A stretch of DNA of 7,980 nt from JBLMZH01 sp050258715 (lineage in GTDB: Bacteria > Patescibacteriota > Doudnabacteria > UBA920 > O2-02-FULL-48-8), in assembly GCA_050258715.1 (NCBI GenBank), contig JBLMZH010000069.1:1-7980 (forward strand). Direction: 5' to 3'. A program made the translations under genes and the position numbers. Under the pieces are notes generated by a model. That model worked only from the letters and a program-made list of their open reading frames with translations, was not told the origin of the DNA and did not search any database. Of this stretch, positions 1 to 6,369 are shown piece by piece. The number at the start of each line of letters is the position of its first letter. Position 1 is the first letter of the stretch.

Positions 1-32
1 TAATTGCTAGGTTTCTTAATGGCAGCCTCGGT

Positions 33-61
33 ATTTTATATAATTTTGCCTGATTCGTCAA
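33..61 (-). promoter_or_regulatory. Leftward promoter for a gene beyond the left edge
   Basis: Read on the minus strand, TTGACG (56-61) is followed after 17 bp by TAAAAT (33-38). These match the sigma-70 consensus in five of six bases each at optimal spacing. Transcription would start near 26 and run left out of the window, so the next gene downstream of tuf appears to have its own promoter. An 8-bp inverted repeat (ATTTTGCC at 43-50, GGCAAAAT at 72-79) straddles the -35 box and could be an operator. That role is a guess. Confidence 0.6.
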
Positions 62-105
62 CTCCTTAAGGGGCAAAATCCTCTGAAAACCCGTTTTTTC
101 GAAGT

Positions 106-135
106 CCAGCCCTGTACCAAGCGGTACAGGGCTGG
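106..135 (-). terminator. Perfect 13-bp hairpin behind tuf
   Basis: CCAGCCCTGTACC (106-118) and GGTACAGGGCTGG (123-135) form a perfect GC-rich stem with a 4-nt loop, starting 10 nt beyond the tuf stop codon. On the tuf transcript the stem is not followed by a U-run (an ACTTCG stretch, then A's), so it is not a classical intrinsic terminator. It may end or stabilise the tuf mRNA. The position is clear; the mechanism is inferred. Confidence 0.55.
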
Positions 136-144
136 AAATATGGC

Positions 145-1332
145 TTATTTATCGATCTTTAGCACGCTGCCGGCTCCGACGGTGTGGCCACCTTCGCGAA
201 TGGCGAAGCGGCTCTTTTCCTCGAGAGCGATTGGGCTAATGAGCTTGATCTTTAAGGTGACAGTGTCGCCCGGCATGACCATTTCCTGGCCGGACGGAAG
301 TTCGACTTCTCCGGTCACGTCAGTGGTCCGGATGTAGAACTGGGGCTTGTAACCTTTGAAGAACGGAGTGTGCCGCCCGCCCTCTTCCTTGGTCCGGATG
401 TAGACTTGGGCGTCGAATTCGGTGTGAGGAGTGATGGAGCCCGGCTTGCAAAGAACTTGCCCGCGCTCAACTTCATCTTTCTTGGTACCGCGAATCAAAA
501 TTCCAGCATTGTCTCCGGCTCGTCCTTCATCCAGCTGCTTGTTGAACATTTCAATTCCGGTGACGACGGTCTTGGTCGTCGGCTTAAGGCCGACAATTTC
601 CACTTCGTCGTTGAGCTTGATGATGCCGCGCTCGATTCTTCCGGTGACGACAGTGCCGCGTCCTTCAATCGAGAAGATGTCTTCGATCGGCATGAGGTAC
701 GGCTTGTCAGTAGCCCGGACCGGATCCGGAATGTAGGTGTCCAAAGCTTCCACGAGCTTCAGAATGGACGGCTCGCCGATCTCGGAGGTGTCGCCTTCCA
801 AAGCCTTCAAGGCGCTGCCGCGGATGATCGGGGTGTTCTTGCCGTCAAACTTATATTTGGTCAAGAGATCGCGAACCTCTTCTTCCACGAGGTCCAAAAG
901 TTCCTTGTCGTCGACCATGTCGCACTTGTTGAGGTAAACAACGATGTGCGGAACGCCGACCTGGTAAGCCAACAGAATGTGTTCGCGGGTCTGCGGCATT
1001 GGGCCGTCCGGAGCTGAAACCACGAGAATGGCGCCGTCCATTTGAGCCGCACCGGTGATCATGTTCTTGATGTAGTCAGCATGACCCGGGCAGTCGACGT
1101 GGGCATAGTGCCTCTTGTCGGTCTGGTACTCGACGTGAGTGGTGTTAATGGTGATCCCGCGGGCCTTTTCTTCGGGAGAGTTGTCGATGGAATCGTACGC
1201 CCGTTCCTTAGCCAAGCCCTTCTTGGACAAAACGTGGGTAATTGCCGCGGTCAAAGTGGTTTTGCCGTGGTCCACGTGACCAATGGTCCCGATGTTGACG
1301 TGGAGCTTGGACCTATCGAATTTTTCGGCCAT
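145..1332 (-). CDS. tuf: Elongation factor Tu
   Basis: EF-Tu is the cytoplasmic GTPase that carries aminoacyl-tRNA to the ribosomal A site. The 395-residue product is full length for the family. The GTPase domain shows G1 GHVDHGKT (residues 18-25), switch I RGITIN around 59-64, G3 DCPGH (80-84, including catalytic His84), G4 NKCD (135-138) and G5 SALK (173-176). The two beta-barrel domains follow from about residue 210, and the C-terminus has the family GGxTVGAG motif. The ATG at 1332 is preceded by AAGGA about 9 nt upstream on the minus strand, and the N-terminus aligns with the usual EF-Tu start. Unlike the E. coli str operon, tuf is not directly behind fusA. It lies 785 bp away, beyond a terminator and an oppositely oriented small-gene pair, with its own promoter. 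All GTPase motifs are intact, in contrast to EF-G in this window. Confidence 0.98.
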   Translation of the reverse strand: MAEKFDRSKLHVNIGTIGHVDHGKTTLTAAITHVLSKKGLAKERAYDSIDNSPEEKARGITINTTHVEYQTDKRHYAHVDCPGHADYIKNMITGAAQMDGAILVVSAPDGPMPQTREHILLAYQVGVPHIVVYLNKCDMVDDKELLDLVEEEVRDLLTKYKFDGKNTPIIRGSALKALEGDTSEIGEPSILKLVEALDTYIPDPVRATDKPYLMPIEDIFSIEGRGTVVTGRIERGIIKLNDEVEIVGLKPTTKTVVTGIEMFNKQLDEGRAGDNAGILIRGTKKDEVERGQVLCKPGSITPHTEFDAQVYIRTKEEGGRHTPFFKGYKPQFYIRTTDVTGEVELPSGQEMVMPGDTVTLKIKLISPIALEEKSRFAIREGGHTVGAGSVLKIDK

Positions 1333-1479
1333 TTTATTGGTCCTTTTTACCGCAAGATAACGGGTCCTTTTCCCAAGCTAAGCGAAGCTTGTCTCTCTTA
1401 GCGAAGCCCTAACCTTAAGATATGCTTCGCCAAGTTCAGGAAAAAACCGGACTACTTGCAGGCAGATTAATAATTATGC
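1333..1479 (-). promoter_or_regulatory. tuf 5' leader with small hairpins
   Basis: This is the predicted untranslated leader of about 147 nt between the tuf promoter start site and the ATG. It contains GCTAAG (1377-1382) pairing with CTTAGC (1397-1402), and GCGAAGC (1401-1407) pairing with GCTTCGC (1424-1430). The two stems share bases at 1401-1402, so they may be alternatives. The Shine-Dalgarno AAGGA lies near the 3' end. Read on the plus strand, an 11-base word CCCTAACCTTA (1407-1417) recurs exactly in the rpsL leader at 5270-5280. No leader peptide is evident. Confidence 0.4.
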
Positions 1480-1485
1480 CTGACT

Positions 1486-1514
1486 ATTATAAGGTTTTTG
1501 TGAGCATTTGTAAA
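1486..1514 (-). promoter_or_regulatory. Promoter of tuf
   Basis: On the minus strand TTTACA (1509-1514), a 17-bp spacer and a perfect TATAAT (1486-1491) form the best promoter match in the window. The predicted start is near 1479. It points left to tuf and explains transcription independent of the rpsL-rpsG-fusA unit, which is closed by the terminator at 1956-1997. Confidence 0.75.
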
Positions 1515-1552
1515 GTTGGGGGTAAAAAAATCCCTGCCGGCGGAAATGGCCT

Positions 1553-1575
1553 AAATTGCTCGAAATTGCTAGAAT
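1553..1575 (+). promoter_or_regulatory. Candidate extended -10 promoter and 10-bp direct repeat ahead of the small genes
   Basis: AAATTGCTCG (1553-1562) is followed directly by AAATTGCTAG (1563-1572), a 10-bp tandem repeat with one mismatch. The second copy creates TGCTAGAAT (1567-1575), an extended -10 element (TGn plus a hexamer matching TATAAT in five of six bases). No good -35 box is visible. Transcription would start near 1582, giving a leader of about 25 nt before the ATG at 1607. The tandem repeat, one helical turn apart, could also bind a regulator. Confidence 0.4.
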
Positions 1576-1606
1576 TTAGCCCAGGAGCGATCAAACGGAG
1601 GAACAA

Positions 1607-1744
1607 ATGGAACAATTGCAGGTATCCGAAGCGTCTAAAGTAGAACGCCGGGAGGACAAACAGCTGTGGCAGGGCGTTGCCCGGCTTTTGCTCTTCATCG
1701 CCCTGATGACAGCCTTGGTCTTCGTGCTCTGGGGAGTCAAGTAA
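1607..1744 (+). CDS. Small single-pass membrane protein, 45 aa, unknown
   Basis: I do not recognise this gene. ATG at 1607 follows CGGAGG with 5 nt between, a strong and well-spaced ribosome binding site, and a 45-codon frame ends with TAA at 1742-1744. The product has a charged, hydrophilic N-terminal part (residues 1-23, including KVERRED) and one hydrophobic helix (about 24-43), ending in WGVK. Positive charges before the helix suggest the N-terminus is cytoplasmic. A second small gene of the same architecture and strand follows after 50 nt with its own strong site, which makes chance unlikely. The pair runs opposite to tuf and fusA. It could be an accessory subunit of a membrane complex or a small regulatory or toxic membrane peptide; nothing in the sequence decides. 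Confidence 0.7.
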   Translation: MEQLQVSEASKVERREDKQLWQGVARLLLFIALMTALVFVLWGVK

Positions 1745-1794
1745 CCGCCATCCAGAAAAGGCCCCAATCTTCTAGCTGAGGCATAAGGAGGAGT

Positions 1795-1941
1795 ATGGGC
1801 AAGACCGACCTCGAGTACGTGAAGTTCAAGCACGAAAATGACCGCGCCTACAATCGGGAACGAGGAATCGCGGTCGCCATCATGGCCGTCGTTCTCTTCG
1901 CTTCGGCCTTGGCCTTGTACTTGTCTGGATTCCATTTCTGA
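1795..1941 (+). CDS. Small single-pass membrane protein, 48 aa, unknown
   Basis: I do not recognise this gene. ATG at 1795 is preceded by AAGGAGGAG, one of the two strongest ribosome binding sites in the window, and the 48-codon frame ends with TGA at 1939-1941. Residues 1-24 are highly charged (many Lys, Arg, Glu and Asp, with a HENDRAYNRER stretch). Residues 25-45 are a hydrophobic helix rich in Ala, Val and Leu, followed by a short SGFHF tail. Predicted topology is N-in, C-out. Its layout matches the 45-aa gene upstream, but I see no residue-level similarity between the two. The stop lies 14 nt before the shared terminator, which fits the end of a two-gene transcript. Confidence 0.7.
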   Translation: MGKTDLEYVKFKHENDRAYNRERGIAVAIMAVVLFASALALYLSGFHF

Positions 1942-1955
1942 TGCGTGCTGCGACA

Positions 1956-1997
1956 AAAAAAGCGACTGTTAACCTCGAGGGTTAGCGGCCGCTTTTT
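1956..1997. terminator. Bidirectional intrinsic terminator between the small genes and fusA
   Basis: An A-run, a long stem (AAAAAGCG pairing with CGCTTTTT, continued inward to TTAACC/GGGTTA with one A-C mismatch and two G-U pairs) and a T-run form a stem of about 18 bp around 1976. Because each side has its homopolymer tract, it works in both directions. It can end the plus-strand small-gene transcript and the leftward rpsL-rpsG-fusA transcript. Confidence 0.85.
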
Positions 1998-2002
1998 CAT
2001 TA

Positions 2003-2117
2003 GCTTGAAAATTTAAAATTGAATATTGAAGATTCGATTGAAAATTGCGGATTGAAGATTTAATTTTCAATCTTCAATTCGCAATGAATTTTCAATTTTT
2101 AATATACAATTTTCAAT
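2003..2117. repeat. AT-rich inverted-repeat element at the 3' end of fusA
   Basis: The region is built from repeated words of the type ATTGAAAATT and ATTGAAGATT on its left half and their complements (AATTTTCAAT, AATCTTCAAT) on its right half. The two halves are nearly complementary over roughly 50 bp each, centred near 2061, so the whole could fold as a long hairpin. The 15-mer TTCGATTGAAAATTG at 2033-2047 recurs exactly at 4250-4264, just ahead of fusA. This looks like a dispersed intergenic repeat rather than a CRISPR, because there are no regular unique spacers. Confidence 0.7.
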
Positions 2118-4247
<2,130 letters not shown>

Positions 4248-4282
4248 GTTTCGATTGAAAATTGAATGTTGAAAATTTAAGA
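4248..4282. repeat. AT-rich repeat fragment between rpsG and fusA
   Basis: The whole 35-nt spacer is built from the same ATTGAAAATT-type words as the element at 2003-2117 and shares the exact 15-mer TTCGATTGAAAATTG (4250-4264). It forms the entire translation-initiation region of fusA and contains no purine-rich Shine-Dalgarno sequence on the minus strand. Confidence 0.65.
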
Positions 4283-4768
4283 TTACCGTCTCTGGAACCT
4301 TGCGAAGTGAGCGAAAGCCTTGTTGGCTTCGGCCATTCTGTGAACGTCTTCGCGCTTCTTGATCGCGGCTCCGGTTTTGTTGTAGGCCTCAATCAGTTCG
4401 TCGGCCAGTTTCTGGGCCATGGGACGGCCTTTCTTTGATCTGGCAGCGTTGATGATCCATTTCATGCCCAAAGAAGTCTTGCGCGGCTCCTGCACTTCGA
4501 TCGGAACCTGGTAGTTCGCTCCGCCGATTCTTCGACCCTTGACTTCGACAATTGGAGAAACGTTCCTGATGGCGGTTTCAAAAATGGTTTTCGGATCAGC
4601 CTTGGTCTTTTCCGCAATCACGTCCAAAGCGCCGTAGACCAGGCGGCTGGCCACCGACTTTTTCCCGCGCTCCATGATGTAGTTGATGAACTTGGAAAGT
4701 TTGATGCTGTTGTACTTGTAATCCGCATCAACCGGATGTTTCTTGTAAGATCGTGCTTTTCTTGGCAT
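4283..4768 (-). CDS. rpsG: 30S ribosomal protein S7
   Basis: S7 binds the 3' major domain of 16S rRNA and nucleates assembly of the small-subunit head. The product is 161 residues, slightly longer than the usual 156. Family landmarks are the basic N-terminus MPRKARSYKK, GGANYQVP (82-89), the WIINAAR region (104-110) and the C-terminal KKREDVHRMAEANKAFAHF (137-155). The frame stays open 25 codons further upstream to 4843, but the ATG at 4768 is chosen. It gives the normal S7 N-terminus and has AAGGA 8 nt upstream, and the longer form would overlap rpsL. The rpsL stop codon overlaps this Shine-Dalgarno (TAAGGA), so translation of the two is probably coupled. fusA follows after 35 nt. Confidence 0.97.
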   Translation of the reverse strand: MPRKARSYKKHPVDADYKYNSIKLSKFINYIMERGKKSVASRLVYGALDVIAEKTKADPKTIFETAIRNVSPIVEVKGRRIGGANYQVPIEVQEPRKTSLGMKWIINAARSKKGRPMAQKLADELIEAYNKTGAAIKKREDVHRMAEANKAFAHFARFQRR

Positions 4769-4778
4769 AAAATTTTCC

Positions 4779-5192
4779 TTATTGCTTCTTCGCGCCGTAC
4801 TTCGAGCGCGATCGCTTACGGTTCTCAACTCCGGCAGTATCAAGTTTGCCGCGGATAATATGATAACGAACGCCAGGCAAGTCTTTGACCCTGCCCCCGC
4901 GGATCATGACCACCGAGTGCTCCTGAAGATTGTGGCCGATGCCGGGAATGTAAGCTGTGACTTCCATGCCGTTGGAAAGCCTGACTCTGGCGATTTTGCG
5001 CAACGCCGAGTTCGGCTTCTTCGGAGTGATGGTTGTCACCTTAATGCAAACTCCCCGCTTAAACGGGCTGCCTTTCGGATAAGTGAAGGGCTTGCCCTGA
5101 AGCAGGTTGAAGCCGCGGTCTAAGGCCGGGGTCTTTGATTTATAGACCGGCTTGGTCCGGCCTTTTCGAACTAATTGATTGACTGTAGGCAT
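4779..5192 (-). CDS. rpsL: 30S ribosomal protein S12
   Basis: S12 lies at the decoding centre and contributes to translational accuracy. The 137-residue product has the longer Bacillus-type form, with about 13 extra residues around 25-45 compared with the E. coli protein. TPKKPNSALRK (56-66) contains the lysines where streptomycin-resistance changes occur in other bacteria; they are wild type here. RVKDLPGVRYH (101-111) includes the conserved Asp104. The MPTVNQLVRKGR start is typical. No Shine-Dalgarno is visible ahead of the ATG. Instead, three CTAA units in tandem (5196-5207) end 3 nt before it. It is the first gene of the rpsL-rpsG-fusA operon and has a long structured leader. Confidence 0.98.
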   Translation of the reverse strand: MPTVNQLVRKGRTKPVYKSKTPALDRGFNLLQGKPFTYPKGSPFKRGVCIKVTTITPKKPNSALRKIARVRLSNGMEVTAYIPGIGHNLQEHSVVMIRGGRVKDLPGVRYHIIRGKLDTAGVENRKRSRSKYGAKKQ

Positions 5193-5220
5193 TGATTAGT
5201 TAGTTAGTGGATTGGTTTAT

Positions 5221-5277
5221 GGTTAGGGCTTAGGCACAGGGCTACAGATTTACTAGCCCTAGGGCTATTCCCTAACC
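5221..5277 (-). ncRNA. Nested double hairpin in the rpsL leader
   Basis: Read along the plus strand, an outer perfect 8-bp stem joins GGTTAGGG (5221-5228) and CCCTAACC (5270-5277). An inner perfect 7-bp stem joins AGGGCTA (5238-5244) and TAGCCCT (5254-5260) around a 9-nt loop. Both form equally in the leftward mRNA. The structure starts 28 nt upstream of the rpsL ATG, a position suited to autogenous control by an r-protein such as S7 or S12. That role is inferred from position only. A competing 12-bp palindrome AGCCCTAGGGCT (5255-5266) uses part of the inner stem. Confidence 0.5.
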
Positions 5278-5286
5278 TTATTCAAA

Positions 5287-5325
5287 CAAAAAACGGCTTT
5301 CCTTGCCGCAACTCTTAAAACAAGG
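5287..5325 (-). terminator. Terminator or attenuator in the rpsL leader, with possible antiterminator
   Basis: On the minus strand, CGGC (5305-5308) pairs with GCCG (5294-5297) across a 7-nt loop and is followed by six U's (5288-5293), a short intrinsic-terminator shape. CCTTG (5321-5325) can instead pair with CAAGG (5301-5305), part of which lies in the terminator loop and stem, so the two folds exclude each other. The hairpin lies downstream of the predicted str promoter, which suggests attenuation. If that promoter is wrong, it is simply the terminator of the M50 gene. The stem is only 4 bp plus a G-U pair. Confidence 0.45.
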
Positions 5326-5365
5326 TAATGATTTTGGCTAATTGTGGAGGTTTTGTACGTGACTT

Positions 5366-5394
5366 AAATTAACAGTTTTTCAGCGGATTGTCAA
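5366..5394 (-). promoter_or_regulatory. Promoter of the rpsL-rpsG-fusA operon
   Basis: On the minus strand a perfect TTGACA (5389-5394) is followed by 17 bp ending in TGT and then TAATTT (5366-5371). The -10 hexamer is weak alone, but the TGn makes it an extended -10. The rpmB promoter has the same design (TTGACC-17-TAATCT with TGC). The predicted start is near 5359, leaving a leader of about 167 nt to rpsL. Confidence 0.6.
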
Positions 5395-5417
5395 ACCCGG
5401 ACTCTTTTAGAACTTCT

Positions 5418-6056
5418 TTAAAGCCTGGCTCCGGAGCCTAAGAACAGGCGTAAGAAAAAATCCACAGGCGGGGTTATGATCGAGCCCAAAAGCCCGGTAA
5501 ACAAAAGGATAATCAAAATTATAAAGCCGTAGCGTTCCAGATCGAACATCCAGTACATGTAGCTGCGGTTGATGAAGCCTAAAAGGCTGGTTAAAACCTT
5601 GGACCCGTCCAAGGGCGGAATCGGGATTAAGTTGAACATTGCCAGCACCACGTTTAGAACCACGGTTTGCATGAGCAAGGTCTCGCCTAAACCGGAAAGC
5701 CCGGGGGTCAATCTGATGGTCAAAGCGGCCAGAACGGCCAGCAGCAAATTGGCCAGCGGTCCGACCAGTGCCACCAAAAGCATATCCCTTTTGAGATTTT
5801 TGAAGTTCCGATAATCCACCGGAACGGGTTTGGCCGCGCCGAAAATAAACGGCGACCCAATAAAGATCAAAATGGCCGGCAGCAGAATTGACCAGACAAT
5901 ATCAATGTGCGGAATCGGATTTAAAGTCAGTCGTCCGGCGTAACGGGCCGTGGGGTCGCCGAGTTTGTCCGCCACCAATCCGTGTGCGACTTCGTGGAAG
6001 ATGACGGAAAACAGGAGAATTAGGACAAAGATGATAATTGTTGCTGGGTCCATCAT
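5418..6056 (-). CDS. Site-2 protease family (M50) intramembrane zinc metalloprotease
   Basis: This is a membrane-embedded zinc protease of the S2P/M50 family, which cleaves membrane-spanning substrates such as anti-sigma factors or signal-peptide remnants. The substrate here is unknown. The product is 212 residues with about five or six hydrophobic segments (roughly 4-20, 52-72, 92-116, 126-148 and 175-200). The first ends in the zinc-binding HEVAH (21-25). GPLANL (99-104) and NLIPIPPLDGSKVL (142-155, third ligand Asp150) complete the active site. No PDZ domain is present, as in the short bacterial form. Two adjacent ATGs (6056 and 6053) are possible; the first has AGGT 9 nt upstream and is chosen. 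The gene lies 225 bp upstream of rpsL on the same strand, but the rpsL promoter and the hairpin between them suggest separate transcription. It is divergent from rpmB. Confidence 0.92.
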   Translation of the reverse strand: MMDPATIIIFVLILLFSVIFHEVAHGLVADKLGDPTARYAGRLTLNPIPHIDIVWSILLPAILIFIGSPFIFGAAKPVPVDYRNFKNLKRDMLLVALVGPLANLLLAVLAALTIRLTPGLSGLGETLLMQTVVLNVVLAMFNLIPIPPLDGSKVLTSLLGFINRSYMYWMFDLERYGFIILIILLFTGLLGSIITPPVDFFLRLFLGSGARL

Positions 6057-6062
6057 AAAGAG

Positions 6063-6091
6063 TTGACCTACCTCGGTTATTATGCTAATCT
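6063..6091 (+). promoter_or_regulatory. Promoter of rpmB
   Basis: TTGACC (6063-6068), a 17-bp spacer ending in TGC, and TAATCT (6086-6091) form an extended -10 promoter. The predicted start is near 6098. The leader then forms a small 6-bp hairpin, GCCTTA (6102-6107) with TAAGGC (6112-6117), before the AAGGAA binding site. Confidence 0.6.
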
Positions 6092-6107
6092 TTCAAAAGA
6101 CGCCTTA

Positions 6108-6136
6108 ATCATAAGGCCAATTTTATTCTTTAACAA
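6108..6136 (-). promoter_or_regulatory. Promoter of the M50 protease gene
   Basis: On the minus strand TTGTTA (6131-6136), a 17-bp spacer and TATGAT (6108-6113) form a promoter with a five-of-six -10 box. The predicted start is near 6101, with a leader of about 45 nt. It lies inside the rpmB leader and converges on the rpmB start site, so the two promoters probably interfere. Confidence 0.5.
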
Positions 6137-6148
6137 GGAATTTCCGCG

Positions 6149-6337
6149 ATGAGAAAATGTTCCATCTGCGGCAAAGGCTATCTTTCCACTTTCAAGCGCT
6201 CGCACTCGATGCGCGCCACCAAGGTCAGGCTTTATCCCAATCTGCAGTGGATGACAGTGGCGCACGGCCAGAGGGTCAAAGCCTGCACCAAGTGCATAAA
6301 AACCCGAAACCGCGCCGTAGCCAAAGCTGCCGCCTAA
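6149..6337 (+). CDS. rpmB: 50S ribosomal protein L28, zinc-binding form
   Basis: L28 is a small protein of the large ribosomal subunit near the E site. The product has 62 residues, the short form also seen in Bacillus, rather than the 78 of E. coli. The family pattern RSHSMRATKVRLYPNLQ (17-33) is clear. Cys4/Cys7 and Cys46/Cys49 form two CxxC pairs that should bind zinc (the C+ version). ATG at 6149 is preceded by AAGGAA about 8 nt upstream. The gene has its own promoter, is divergent from the M50 gene, and its stop codon lies inside the left arm of a terminator shared with the convergent downstream gene. Confidence 0.96.
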   Translation: MRKCSICGKGYLSTFKRSHSMRATKVRLYPNLQWMTVAHGQRVKACTKCIKTRNRAVAKAAA

Positions 6338-6369
6338 AAAATCCCCACCTATCGGACCGGGGATTTTTT
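6336..6369. terminator. Bidirectional terminator shared by rpmB and the convergent gene
   Basis: AAAAAATCCCC (6336-6346) pairs perfectly with GGGGATTTTTT (6359-6369) across a 12-nt loop. A- and T-runs at the two ends let it work in both directions. It overlaps the rpmB stop codon on one side and the last six codons of the minus-strand gene on the other, so it is embedded in coding sequence at both ends. Confidence 0.88.

Noticed and set aside
370..1017. 215-codon plus-strand frame antisense to tuf
   Set aside because: It is a shadow of the strongly conserved EF-Tu reading frame, with no binding site or recognisable domain.
1456..1490. Plus-strand promoter TTGCAG ... TATTAT ahead of the small genes
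   Set aside because: The spacing is 23 bp, too long for a sigma-70 promoter. The same TATTAT region reads as the perfect TATAAT of the tuf promoter on the other strand.
1422..1643. 73-codon plus-strand frame upstream of the small genes
   Set aside because: It runs through the tuf promoter and leader, lacks a ribosome binding site, and overlaps the better supported 45-aa gene in another frame.
1591..1956. 121-codon minus-strand frame over the two small plus-strand genes
   Set aside because: Its start lies in the A-run of the terminator, with no ribosome binding site and no protein-like composition. The plus-strand frames have strong binding sites and membrane helices.
2003..2117. CRISPR array suggested by short repeated AT-rich words
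   Set aside because: The units are about 10 nt, imperfect and contiguous, occur in both orientations, and have no regular unique spacers or cas genes.
4769..4843. 25-codon upstream extension of rpsG
   Set aside because: It would overlap rpsL and add a non-S7 N-terminus. The ATG at 4768 has the family start and a good AAGGA site.
5343..5366. Plus-strand binding site and GTG start (GGAGG near 5346) in the M50-rpsL gap
   Set aside because: The frame ends almost at once in a TAA, so no protein is encoded.
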